From positions 10,354,001 to 10,418,000 of the forward strand of contig OY755174.1 in assembly GCA_963576735.1 (NCBI GenBank): DNA of 64,000 nucleotides, in the 5' to 3' direction. This document shows positions 42,319 through 64,000 of this stretch, in pieces; the stretch's first letter is position 1; every line of letters starts with the position of its first letter. A program made the position numbers and the translations under genes. The stretch comes from Bedellia somnulentella. Its lineage: Eukaryota > Arthropoda > Insecta > Lepidoptera > Bedelliidae. The notes beneath the pieces were generated by a model, which was given only the letters and a program-made list of their open reading frames with translations, was not told where the DNA came from and searched no databases.

Positions 42319-43481
42319 ATCGGTCCAGTACTCCTTCCGACGGGTGCTTTAATGACCTTGACGTCCTCATTTGCTTCCGCAATCTCACGAAGTCGATGAG
42401 TTTGGCGCGTATCCTGGCGGCAAGCTTCAACTTCTAGAGCGTTCGCCAAGGCATCCTTGAGAGACGTGTGGTGTTGAAGTCTCACCGCTGTTCTCACTTC
42501 GATATCTCTGATGCCGTCGACGAATGCTTGCACCAGGTTCATTTCCACCGTCTCCGGATCTACACTGGGATAGGCCTTGCGGACGAGCTTCTCGATTTCA
42601 AGGGCCCACTGCTGAAATCCCTCTCCGGAACGCTGGACCCTATCACGCAGCTGAGCGCGGAACACGTGCTCCAGGTGTCGCTCTCCATAGCGAGACTCCA
42701 ACGCATCCAGCAGGTCCTTGAAACCACCACTCGGAGTCGGCAGCGCCTCTATTACTGACAGTGCTTGACCTCGGAGCGCCACCGTCAGTGCAGTCAAACA
42801 CTGTTCATCAGTCCAACCATTGGCAGCCGCAACAGTCTGGAACTGATGTCTATACGCCGACCAGGATGTTGTTCCTTCGTAAGGAGGAACCTTCACACGA
42901 GGACCATGGACAGCTACTACATTCTCACCGGAGACAACCTTGACCGGTCGTGATTCAAGCTGCAGAACCCTTTTCTCCATTCCGCGGAAGTCGGTCTTCA
43001 TGTCATCGATATCTTTCTCAATAGTGGTTACCTGCTCCTTCATCTGCTCTACGTCTTTTTCCACAGCAACCACCCGACCACTGACTTCATTGACCGCAGT
43101 GAGAACTTGTGAGAACTTAGTTTGCTGTTCCTCGCGCAACTCACGAACTTCTTGTTTCACAACACCCTGTACCTCCGAATGTATGTTTTTTTTAACATCC
43201 TGTACCTCCGAATGTATGTTTTTCACAACATCCTGTATGCTTTGTTGTGCTTCACGCATGCTTTGAAACATTTCAACTATCATCGTCAAGTCAGTATTAG
43301 TTGCGGCCGCCGGCGCCGTTGATGTAGACGGCGCGTTAGTCACCGCGGACGTCTCCTCTGGAATGTCACTCCGAGGGTTCGTGACCGATGACCTCATTTC
43401 CGACAGCTGCTCACCCTCTGCGGCTTTCTGAGCGCGTGTCTTCACACCCTCTCTTCCGTCTTCCTTCGGCATAACTGGCAT
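42207..43481 (-). CDS. Gypsy Gag
   Basis: Capsid/nucleocapsid polyprotein of the LTR element. The frame is open back to 43586 inside the 5' LTR, but the first ATG after the primer-binding site is at 43481 (MPVMPKEDGREG), giving 424 codons, so I start there. A coiled-coil-rich N-terminal third contains a local repeat (VKNIHSEVQDVKKNIHSEVQ). A capsid-like middle region has VPPYEGTTSWSAYRHQF and WALEIEKLVRKAYP. One CCHC zinc knuckle near the C-terminus is CYGCGKRGHLRLSC. It appears intact. The stop lies close to the internal deletion junction. Confidence 0.85.
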   Translation of the reverse strand: MPVMPKEDGREGVKTRAQKAAEGEQLSEMRSSVTNPRSDIPEETSAVTNAPSTSTAPAAATNTDLTMIVEMFQSMREAQQSIQDVVKNIHSEVQDVKKNIHSEVQGVVKQEVRELREEQQTKFSQVLTAVNEVSGRVVAVEKDVEQMKEQVTTIEKDIDDMKTDFRGMEKRVLQLESRPVKVVSGENVVAVHGPRVKVPPYEGTTSWSAYRHQFQTVAAANGWTDEQCLTALTVALRGQALSVIEALPTPSGGFKDLLDALESRYGERHLEHVFRAQLRDRVQRSGEGFQQWALEIEKLVRKAYPSVDPETVEMNLVQAFVDGIRDIEVRTAVRLQHHTSLKDALANALEVEACRQDTRQTHRLREIAEANEDVKVIKAPVGRSTGPICYGCGKRGHLRLSCPLRKEEKRQAEAPAANVQGNEH

Positions 43482-43507
43482 CTTCAAATCCCACTTCTGA
43501 CACCAAT

Positions 43508-43993
43508 TGTTACGTACCGGGTTCTTAATTTGATAAATACCAGTCACACTTTCGTGCAATAAGGTGTAATTATATTTATTGACCAATAACGCACTTTACA
43601 CAACACAACAAACACTATTGATAATTAACTATCGATACTCGCACTAATTAACAACACTAATTTACTCCGTTATAGTAACACTGTCCACACCGTTAAGCTT
43701 ATTTCCGTAATCCGTATATCACTGCACTGTCGTATTTAATTTCTTCGCTCTAGTATTTCGCTTGTTCTCGCTTTAGTTCTTCGCACTCGAATAACTCCGT
43801 AGCACGCGTCGCTCTTTATATATGCCAAATCTCAAATACGCGAATATTACAGAAAGTTCTAGTACCACATTCTCGAAAAGTCGATATTCGAGAAACATCT
43901 AGTAATTCCTTTACTTATTAGAATACTAGTAACGCCATCTGTTATCTAGTAGTGGCAAATCCTATCTCCTACTTGCGAACAGATGTCGTAACA
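43508..43993 (-). repeat. 5' LTR of the gypsy element
   Basis: 486 bp. The outer end is followed by TTAA (target duplication); the inner end abuts the primer-binding site. Confidence 0.9.
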
Positions 43994-43999
43994 TTAATT

Positions 44000-44609
44000 T
44001 CGATTTCATTATTACTAGAGTTTTGTGGAAATATAAATGATTTATTATTCCGTTACTTTGTATTTACTTTAGAAGTTATATGCCTACGATAGTGGTCCAT
44101 TAATGAAGTGAGACTTAAAAGGGGATAAAAGAGTTCACAAAAAAAACTCGAAAATTACTGTGGTGAAGGGGGGGAGGGGGTCTACTAAGATATGACGGGC
44201 ATTTATTTATTATTTAAACACGCTATTTTTATGATAGTCTAGACACTTTTAACTGGGATTAATTGATCAAGTATACCATACGGCGAACCCCATCAATTAG
44301 GAAACCCTTATCTGTAGTGCCTTATTGCCTGAAATAAAACATTCAATAACATTACCCTTCCCTTCCTGGACAGTCAGGTAATACTTGATGTTCGAATGCA
44401 TATAATAGATTTATCAGCCTCTGTCCTCCCTTGTGATATCTTTTTTGCTAACTACGTGCTTCATTATGTCAAGTCAGAAGGTTTTGAATCTTACAACAAA
44501 TGACAAAACAAAGGCTATAAAAAAGCCAGTTGGTCAGTTTTTTGATACACGTTTTGTGTGCATAAAGAAGTGAAAACAACAAATTAAATAAATACAAAGT
44601 GGTAAGTAT
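44000..44609. other. Intergenic DNA with a possible promoter-like patch
   Basis: No ORF. At 44515-44600 the sequence reads TATAAAAAAGCC, then GGTCAGTTTTTTG, and ends at a canonical donor (AAAGTG|GTAAGTATC). It resembles a short non-coding first exon, but TATA-to-initiator spacing is too short for a standard core promoter and no downstream coding exon is visible. Confidence 0.25.
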
Positions 44610-45000
44610 CATACATACATACATATACTCACACCATTAATTTTATAATTGTAATTTAATTAATGTTTTAGAAGTTTTGTTTAATTGATTTAATTTATTA
44701 TTATTTTTTGTTATTTGTAATCATGAATTGTTTTATTATTATTATTATTTTTATATTAATCTTATATTTGACATTAATACTTAAATTCTTCTATTATGTA
44801 ATATGGATTATTATTATCTGAAATAAATGATTTGAATTGAATTAGTTGCCATTCGGGTAAGCAGAGACTATCGATCACCTCTTCGTACGATCCTGACAAA
44901 CCTCTCTAGCTTCGTTTACATCCATCAGTCTTTTCATACATGCTCTTTTATTCTTCATACTTCGGACGCCTGCCTTTTTGAGCACACTCTCAATTTCTCA
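44610..45000 (-). repeat. RTE-type LINE 3' end interrupted by another LINE tail
   Basis: Left part 44610-44640 (ACATACATACATATACTCAC) and right part 44862-45000 (AGAGACTATCGATCACC, CATCAGTCTTTTCATAC, TTTTTGAGCACACTCTC) are one RTE 3' end on the minus strand, matching the plus-strand copy at 49125-49545. The insert 44640-44862 ends in ATAAATGATTTGAATTGAAT, a typical CR1/Jockey-like LINE 3' terminus. Confidence 0.65.
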
Positions 45001-45682
45001 TTATAGTTAATTTTTTATACATTGCTTAAAAATGGTAATAAAATAATTCCAATGATCGCTTTATTATATACTATCTGACCCGACAGACTTTGTACTGTAA
45101 ATTTGCTTATGTCACACTTTAGGTGATTTTTCCGTTACTCTTGAGTTCACGGGCGTGAATATTTTATTGGTCATTTTTTCCGGGATACAAAGTATTCTAC
45201 AGATCCACAATCTTTTCTTGGCCGGCGGCGACTACTGGTATACTGTCGCCATTTTGAAATTTCGGCCTGTCATTGTCAGTTAGTTCTTAACTAAATAAAA
45301 ATTATAGGGTGACCTACGTATATAATAAATTATCACTTTCATTAATATTTTTTGTAGTGGAAACATTTTTTCAAAGACAATTATTTTTATGATGTATCTT
45401 TGCTTATTGATAAACGCTTTTATTTCCAGTATTCAATATAAAAAATAATGAAAATTATTATTTATTTTGTTAAATTTTATATAAGTAGGCTAACACCAAC
45501 CGAAAAGTTGTGCGCGCATCTATAGTCATGCGGTGCGGGTTACGCGAAGTGGGGAAATGCTCCCGTATAAGATTTCACTTCGTATACACTGATGCGTGGG
45601 TTCTAATCCTAATGCGGGGATGTACCAATGTGTCATTTCTTAAGTCATAACTGTCTGACATATATATAAAATTACAAGGCAA

Positions 45683-46050
45683 ATACGACATGATAGCTTA
45701 ATAGGTAGAACACCGGTTAACGTGCAAGCGACTAGTGTTCAAATCCCGGATCGGGACTACACCAATTTGTCTTTTCTAAAGACATATGTGTGGTTAATTT
45801 ATCACGGTTGTTAACGGAGAGGGAAAAAATCATGAGGAAACCCACATGGCCGAGTTGTACTTAGTCGTGTGAGAGTGTAGTCGTACAAAACGGCGATAGG
45901 CCTGCCTCCTATCACGTGAGTACACTGTCCATGCAAAACGTGGGTACTCTGAACACCAGGTGACAAAGTCACGTGATGTTCAGAAGTATTAGTACCTCTG
46001 CCAAACCCCTTTGGGGGTATTCGGCGTGAACGTTTATGTTATGTTATGTT
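45683..46050 (+). repeat. tRNA-derived SINE family B, full length
   Basis: ACATGATAGCTTAATAGGTAG head, GTGTTCAAATCCCGG B box, the full family body, and a (TTATG)n tail. Best single reference copy in the window. Confidence 0.85.
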
Positions 46051-46167
46051 ATATGTTACAAGGCTGTTAACAGCAATAAAAAAGTGCCCATAAATTCACT
46101 GACCCAGCAAAATGAATGACCCAAACGATATCTGATGTTCAGAATTATTTTTTCTGTGCTACCTTTT

Positions 46168-46465
46168 TGGGGGATTAGAATAACACTACCCCATTTCTAC
46201 CCGTGGGTGATCGTTTGCCGTGTAGTGTCGGCTTAGAATAACACTACCCCATTTCTACCCGTGGGTGATCGTAAGAGGCGACTAAGGGTATAGGGGCTTT
46301 TTAAGTGATTTTTGGGCGATGTGGTTGGAGACCCGTCACCAAAAACATTTATTATTACCATCTTTTCCCCAATCAAATTCCAAAAGTGGCTGAAGAATTT
46401 CTTATTCCAAAGCCCTGGCTACCCCGTTAAGGGATTTATAGCCGTGAGTATATGTATGTATGTCA
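46168..46465 (+). repeat. SINE-like family A, full copy preceded by a partial duplicate of its start
   Basis: 46168-46205 repeats TAGAATAACACTACCCC and CGTGGGTGATCG, which recur in the full copy (46206-46465). The copy runs through GGCGACTAAGGG, TTTGGGCGATGTGG, AAAAGTGGCTGAAG, ATTTATAGCCGTGAG and a (TATG)n tail. Confidence 0.8.
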
Positions 46466-47320
46466 AAAATGATTTTATGTAGTTACCCACTTATTAACTC
46501 TGAGTGTCACAAATAACAAATCCTTGAGTATAAAATAATGAGTTTTCAGAGAAGTACGATTGGCAGTGTTATCGCTAAAAGCGATCTCTTCTGGGCAACT
46601 TTTGGGAGGTAAGATAAGCAACACAGTCATTCGGGTAGACATACCAGAGAAGGGCAAAAATAAATAAATATAATTAGCTTACATTAAAACGAACTTGTTA
46701 TTAATTAAATGATTATTATATAATTTGTTTTATTTAGACATTTCAATACTTTACTACATAAATTAGCCTGTGTGATGTAAAATTATTTCCCTTTAATTAA
46801 TTTTTATTTACTGGCAATACTAATATCGATGACAGCGACGCCCTTACCGGCCAAGATAAAATTGTGGATCTGTATTTGATAATTTTGGTCATTATCTAGC
46901 ATTCTTCTAAATTTGAATTACATCTCAAACACACAAACAAAACATCTAAAGCACAAACTTAGTATCATCTTATTCTATGATCTAAAGTTTCACATTTATA
47001 ATATAAATAGGATTAGTCTCAAAGGCACAACATTTGACGTTTTACACATTTTACGTTATTTAACTGGTCGTTATAGCCCTTGGATTATCTTTTTATCAAT
47101 AAATCACAAAATTTTACCTTTGACTTTGACCTTTATTCGTGATTTCAAGGTATTATTATTTGCAAAATCATGACGTTATTAAACTTAGTACCGTTAAATT
47201 GAGAATGAATTACGAAGTACCGTTTTCCATCAGCAAAATGTTTATTCAACATTTGTTTAATTTTTATTTCACTGCTTAAATCTTGTACTCATATAAAATA
47301 AGTTTTTTGAAAATATTAAA

Positions 47321-47523
47321 AAGGGGTAGCCAGAGCTTCAGAGCTAGAAACTCTTCAGCCACATTTGGAAGTCGATGGGGGACAAGATGGTAAAAATAAA
47401 GTATTGTTGGTGATGGGTATCCAACCGCATCGCCCAAAAACCACTTAAAAAAGCCCCATACCCTTAGTCGCCTCTTACGACACCCGTGGGTAGAAAGGAG
47501 TAGTGACATTCTAAGTCGGCAAT
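47321..47523 (-). repeat. SINE-like family A, lacking its tail
   Basis: GGGGTAGCCAGAGC, CAGCCACATTTGGAAG, CGCATCGCCCAAAAACC, GTCGCCTCTTACGACACC and TCTAAGTCGGC. It lies about 1 kb upstream of the CK2alpha start. Confidence 0.75.
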
Positions 47524-47819
47524 AAATACTATACATAGGTAGTTACACCCAGACGGTATAAATAGATACTATTTATTTATACCCTATGGCTATAAATTCC
47601 AAAAACGCAAATCATAGTCCCGAAATTTGAAATTCCTCAGCCACTCTTCTAAATAAAGTGTATTGCATTATCAAGACTCAAAGAAAATAATGACAATGTT
47701 TGGATTTATTTTATAAATCATCGCGGCTATATGACCACAGACTATAATGATAAATAATCTTTGGGTTTGACAGACTTTTACTACTCTATTTCATTGTTTG
47801 TCTTCTCTTTGGTCATTAC

Positions 47820-48349
47820 GACGGGCGACGACGACGACACCGACATCCGACATGGGCGGGCGTCCATCTTGAAATTTGCTGAATTTGTGCCGGTTTTATT
47901 TGTGATAAAAAGTGATTTAACAGCTAGAATTGCTCTGTGATCGATAAATGTTAGAAAGATCTAAGTCTGCTTATAATTTTAAACCAACAAGTTTGCTATA
48001 ACATTAGTAATGTGTTAGGTACGGATTACAAATTAATTGAACATTTCTTTCATCTGACTAGTAATGGCGTGCATTTTACACTGAGACACAAGACACATTT
48101 GATTTTTCCTAGTTAGCTGTGGTTTTTAAAATTGTACACGTGAGTGTCATCAAAATGTTAAGTTTTGATCGTTTTTTTGGGCCACATCCATTAGTACAAA
48201 TAATATAAACTTTGCTCTGAGTGTAGGTTTTAGGTTATACATTTAAAAAAATAAGTGTTCTTCTAAAAGTCGTTACATTCTCTATAACATCACATAATTC
48301 TGATATGAAAAGCTCGTGTACATTTGTAAAGTGATGTGATTTTTTGCAG
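47820..48349 (+). promoter_or_regulatory. Probable CK2alpha 5' region
   Basis: A GC-richer patch (GACGGGCGACGACGACGACA, about 47840) precedes AT-rich sequence and a strong acceptor TTTTTTTGCAG|C at 48350. The first non-coding exon is therefore probably here; its exact ends cannot be fixed. No TATA box is evident, as is usual for housekeeping genes. Confidence 0.35.
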
Positions 48350-48467
48350 CATTATTACTCAAGTCACAAGGAAACTGGGAAGGAACTTCTCCTCTCTACC
48401 TGTAGCTTGGTTGAAGTTCATATCTGTGACCATTATTCCCAAAGGAATATCCCGCCTTAAATCTATC

Positions 48468-60602
<12,135 letters not shown>

Positions 60603-61250
60603 TAGTAGCTGTTATAAAGACTTATTAACTCTTTATGCACTATGAATTAAAAGTAACGTCGGAAACAGGCAACACCGGCCAGTGTGACCATGTTCTACTA
60701 AACATCCCGATGAGATTTGGAGTTGTGGAAGTTGTATGTTGGAAAGACAATATAATTTTAGTGTTATAAATAGTTAATCTGGATTAAAATTATTTTAAAG
60801 TGTTATAAATAACCCTGTGGTAAAAGTTAAATGACATGACTACATTCTTGGTTACTACTTGTCTACCGTGTAAATTGAAAACAAGCAAATAGATGAAATG
60901 GATGCCTTTTTACATGAGTGAAAGTAACAATCTGTAGTTCATTATTCTGTTTGTTGCACTTGATCTTTTGCATTTAAAACTATGGTATTGATATTGTAAT
61001 TATTTGTATCATAAAACATACCATTTGCAAAATTGGTTTAAAGCTTATTGGTTGGTATTTGTATTAATTAAAATTTTGTATTTATGTAATAGAATAATAT
61101 GTAGATATGTGTGATATAAATACAAAATTTTAATATGATTACATTAATCGTTTTCTTTATTTGTTTCTATGAATTAGTAAGGCAACTCTTTACTATACTG
61201 CTGTTCTTAAGTTACGTTATCAATCTTTCAACATAATAGAATAAATTATA
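60603..61250 (+). other. CK2alpha 3' UTR (estimated)
   Basis: AT-rich sequence directly after the stop, without repeats. AATAAA at 61240-61245 is the first canonical polyadenylation signal, so the end given is an estimate. Confidence 0.4.
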
Positions 61251-61714
61251 AAACATTTACTCTGTTCAATTTCAATTTAGGTCATTGTTATGTTTTGCGA
61301 GAAGTATTGCTTACCTGCAATATCTACCTTTAGAATGCATCCCTCTCTTCCCTTAGTCATACCATAACTTAAAAACAACTAAAAGGATTAAGCTGACTTG
61401 CTTTTTGTGTAAGCAGTTTATAGGGTAACAAGAAAAAATATAATTTGTAAGGCCACCCATTGAAACCGGGGTTGATCAGTAGTTTTTTTAAGTTAGTTAG
61501 AAAAGCCCAATCCTTACTAACAAAGTCATGTTTATAAAATATCCCTGTTTCTTTTCATTCCTTGGTTATTTCCCTGAAAATGTACACTAGTATTCTTGTA
61601 CTGGAGAATCTAGAAACAGAGAAACAGATAAGTGGTCGATAACACAGTGAAAACACCTAATTAACTGTTCCTGAACCAGTAGAGGCAAAATAGTTGCCAC
61701 CATAAAACCCTATA

Positions 61715-62227
61715 GCTACGTCCACACTGTGCCTTTTTTGTTCAATAAGGGCATGCGTCATAGTGCAGTCAACAGCGCACGTGAGGCATGCCCTTAATGC
61801 ATGCGCGATGACAGTTGAAAGCGGAGCGCGCGCTGTGTTGCAAGTTATCCGGAGTCGGGTGAATTTCTGTGCGTCATAGCGTTCAACAACAAGATGGTGG
61901 ACGAAGAAAAAGATTTAACATTAAGTTTTATTGAAGATTACAGAAGCTTTCCACAACTCTGGGATCCTAACAATAAACTTTACACTAATAAAGTAAAGAG
62001 GAACGATGGGTTTTTTTTTTCTGGAATTTCTTATGACCAAGTAAGCTGCATATATTCCCCCAAGTAAAATATTGTCGTCGCACATGTTTCCAACAGAAAC
62101 TCAAACTACGAATAAAGTATGGTGTTGGTTTCAATTAACGCATTCACTTATTGTAAGCGTCAATTGAAAGTTGAATAGAAAGATGAAGACGAAAGTTGAA
62201 GATGAAAAGGCACAGTGTGGACGTAGC
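61715..62227. mobile_element. 513-bp TIR element carrying a MADF-like coding fragment
   Basis: Inverted ends GCTACGTCCACACTGTGCC and GGCACAGTGTGGACGTAGC, flanked by TA on both sides (61713-61714; 62228-62229). It contains the ORF at 61894-62067. The GC-rich left half has GGGCATGCGTCATAG and GAGGCATGCCCTTA as an internal inverted pair. No transposase. Confidence 0.8.
61894..62067 (+). pseudogene. MADF-like (Adf-1/Myb-SANT-like) domain fragment
   Basis: 57 codons: MVDEEKDLTLSFIEDYRSFP then QLWDPNNKLYTNKVKRNDG. Spacing of the aromatic and basic residues matches the N-terminal half of MADF domains (hydrophobic-Glu-x-hydrophobic, PxLWD, YxNKxKR-x-DxW). A splice donor (CAA|GTAAGC) follows the YDQ codons at about 62040, so this looks like a captured or relic first exon. 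MADF proteins accompany PIF/Harbinger transposases, but the TA flanks do not fit the usual Harbinger 3-bp target. Confidence 0.6.
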
Positions 62228-62672
62228 TAATCTACCTTCAAACAGCGATCAAATACCATGTTTTTTTTATTGTATTGCTGTTTAAAAGTATCAGTAATTC
62301 GGGGCATGGTGTAGAATAATTAATTATGGTTTTTTGCCATCGACATACTTTACACCGTAATCTGATTAATTCACGCGCTTGGTAGCGGGTGATTTGTTTT
62401 CTGTTTCGAAACTAACTAATGAATAACAAAACCTTAGGCCGAGAAGTCTATAAGAAGTGGGATTCTATAGTTTACCATCTTATGAAGATTGTTGATGTTT
62501 ATGTAATCATGAGAATGTACGTAATTTTGCATAAATATTTATAAATAAACAATAATACTTATTACATCTTCCTGGTTTGCACTTACTATGCGATAGTCCT
62601 GAGTCCGTTTACTTGTAAAAGTTATTTTGTATTAATTATCTCAGCACAGGTTTTATGAATGCGGAATGCGGC

Positions 62673-62712
62673 TATTCCCAGTAGTCTTACTGGATAGTCT
62701 TACCAGTAGGAC
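62673..62712. repeat. Local hairpin
   Basis: CCCAGTAGTCTTACTGG pairs imperfectly with CCAGTAGGACTAATGGG; a third related stretch (CCCCAATAGTCTTACTG) follows. Small and non-coding. Confidence 0.5.
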
Positions 62713-62802
62713 TAATGGGATTTTTTTCCCCAATAGTCTTACTGAACATATTTTATTAAAACATAGGCCTCAGAACTATTAGACATAGACAGACCTGCAG
62801 AA

Positions 62803-62938
62803 GGGTGAGCACGAGCCGTGTTTAAACTAGTTATCGCGTGGGATAAAGCAGCCATCTCTTTCGCACTTACTTAGTGTCGTATACTGCCATCTCATTCTAA
62901 CCGTTATCTTGTCGATAAAATAGCGCTCGTGCTTGCCC
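62803..62938. mobile_element. hAT-like MITE, copy 2, with target duplication
   Basis: GGGTGAGCACGAG...CTCGTGCTTGCCC, 136 bp, inverted relative to 18928-19063. TGCAGAA flanks both ends (62796-62802; 62939-62945), a 7- to 8-bp duplication as expected of hAT elements. Confidence 0.75.
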
Positions 62939-62952
62939 TGCAGAAGTGGTTC

Positions 62953-63441
62953 ATACGTATACATAGGATTGCCATCTCAAAATTTTGGAAAACAGGACAA
63001 AACGCGAGTCCAAAAACCGGACATGTCAACAGATCTTTTGAACATATTAAATGTAAAAAAACAGTTGGAAATGTCATAAAACACCTTTTTTACTCATTCA
63101 TTATTTAAACAAAACAGAATCATATTACAAATTGTTAATATAAATCAGTTTTTTTCAATTATTGAAATAAGAAAACAAAATCTTATTGAACGAAAACATT
63201 TATTTAATGAATTAAAATATTTAAAATCTTAAAAGTACCTGCTTAGACCATTATTGTATTCAGTCTTACAATTTTTGAGGTAATTATTATCTGTTTTACT
63301 TTTTATCAGCAGTCATTTATATAACAAATTATATCTATTCTAGCAGAATATAAACTAAATAAATGCAGTCTTGTTAAATATTAAACCTTCCCCGGATGCA
63401 CTTTAAACTAGGACAAATCCGGACGGATGGTAACCCTACCT
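62953..63441. mobile_element. Possible TIR element, AT-rich interior
   Basis: Left end CATAGGATTGCCATC and the complement of GATGGTAACCCTACCTATAC at the right (GTTACCATCC) form an imperfect inverted pair. Both ends also contain related CCGGAC/AGGAC stretches. About 490 bp, no ORF. Family unknown. Confidence 0.4.
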
Positions 63442-63449
63442 ATACAGAA

Positions 63450-64000
63450 ACTTGTTACGAGGGTGGATTGAAAAGTTCGAGGTATCACATACAAATACTT
63501 ATTATATTTCTATTGTACTACCCTCATTAGTTACGTATATCTTACCTACGCTCTCTTTCTATGTCCACATCGTCTTTAAGGCAGTCGGTAACATAATGAC
63601 CAAGACATTTATAGGCGTAAGTATACGTAGGTATGTATCTTGACCATGTTGTATATGTGACGACCAAAATGTGGGTCGCCGTCAGCAAGTGTTATTGACC
63701 ATACTTTTACGTGCTGTCTGGCAATCGATACGTGGAAAGGGCGCTTTCAGTTCACTTTGTAACCATCTACTGTTAGACTTCAGGATGTTATAATAAAACT
63801 TCTAGTCTTCCAGTGAACTCTGTATATTTCTTATGTACAAACTATTCACGATAACCTCAAATACAAGTTGTTCACACTTCAAAAGCCAGAAACCGAATGA
63901 CGTCAGTTGGTGTAGTCAGGGTATTTATACACACGTGTAAACAACTTTCCCCTTCTACACAAAAACACTTTATTTTTAACCGACTTCAAAAAAGGAGGTT
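63450..64000. other. Window end: repeat-like terminal fragments
   Basis: GAGGGTGGATTGAAAAGTTCG at about 63459 resembles a mariner terminal repeat. AACCGACTTCAAAAAAGGAG at 63979-63998 is a common lepidopteran repeat end. No gene is visible. Confidence 0.35.

Larger units (their letters stand above)
40248..43993 (-). mobile_element. Ty3/gypsy LTR retrotransposon, gag and integrase only
   Basis: Two 486-bp LTRs (40248-40733 and 43508-43993), TGTTACG...CGTAACA, look identical. Flanking TTAA on both sides (40244-40247; 43994-43997) is a 4-bp target duplication. Minus-strand order: 5' LTR, primer-binding site TGGTGTCAGAAGTGGGA two bases after the LTR, gag, integrase, polypurine tract AAGGAGGGGG, 3' LTR. 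At 3.7 kb it is about 2 kb shorter than a complete element: protease, reverse transcriptase and most of RNase H are missing. Identical LTRs suggest a young insertion, probably mobilised by a complete relative. Confidence 0.9.

Noticed and set aside
40868..43322. Plus-strand ORFs opposite the gypsy gag and integrase
   Set aside because: Shadows of the minus-strand Gag and Pol, which carry recognisable zinc-knuckle and DDE motifs.
45171..46880. Inverted ACAGATCCACAAT...CTTGGCCGG stretches as ends of a 1.7-kb transposon
   Set aside because: Similarity is limited to about 28 bp with mismatches, and the interval contains complete unrelated SINEs; possibly two relics of one repeat in opposite orientation.
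48336..48467. 44-codon N-terminal extension of CK2alpha in frame with the start
   Set aside because: The upstream ATG precedes the strong acceptor at 48349/48350 and so lies in an intron; the conserved protein begins at the [10 protein letters not shown] methionine.

Overview
This is a eukaryotic, intron-rich, AT-rich, TE-laden window that reads as Lepidoptera (moth or butterfly). The evidence is three conserved insect genes with short exons and canonical GT-AG introns, Helitrons that start TC-TATACTA and end AAAAAGCTAG, tRNA-headed SINEs, RTE/CR1/Jockey/I-like LINEs and many small TIR elements. Two runs of exactly 200 N (8909-9108 and 32988-33187) are scaffold gaps, so the assembly is a draft there.

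Layout. (1) 1-6064: LINE 3' debris, copies of an RTE-tailed SINE-like repeat, a foldback MITE and a long AT-rich stretch that may be the 3' UTR of the next gene. (2) 6577-24771, minus strand: a complete tango/ARNT gene (bHLH-PAS), 14 coding exons, 629 codons plus stop. Its introns hold a Helitron, LINE pieces, a 1.8-kb foldback transposon and tRNA-containing hairpins. Two exons have been copied locally: the last coding exon (6065-6358) and, strikingly, the 3' 96 nt of the PAS-B exon, repeated at 175-bp period with its own donor and a usable acceptor (about 12.75-13.88 kb). (3) 26903-37598, plus strand, divergent from tango: TRAPPC8 (TRAPPIII subunit). The N-terminal 591 codons and C-terminal 342 codons are clear. 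The middle of the protein is absent from a stretch holding a 200-N gap and several transposons. (4) 38749-40088: a TIR element with a CXC-like cysteine-rich ORF. (5) 40248-43993: a Ty3/gypsy LTR element, minus strand, with LTRs that look identical and a TTAA target duplication; it keeps gag and integrase but has lost protease, RT and RNase H. (6) 48468-60602, plus strand: complete casein kinase 2 alpha, 6 coding exons, 351 aa. Its last intron carries a full-length, apparently intact 5.7-kb non-LTR retrotransposon in antisense, with a perfect 17-bp target duplication. (7) 60.6-64 kb: CK2alpha 3' UTR and small TIR elements, one carrying a MADF-like coding fragment.

The three host genes are unrelated (transcription factor partner, vesicle tethering/autophagy, pleiotropic kinase) and share no operon-like logic. 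The unusual content is the local exon duplication inside tango and the layered mobile elements. The strongest candidate for something undescribed is the array of phase-symmetric 96-nt PAS-B mini-exons: each intact unit could be spliced in without changing frame, adding 32 residues each time.
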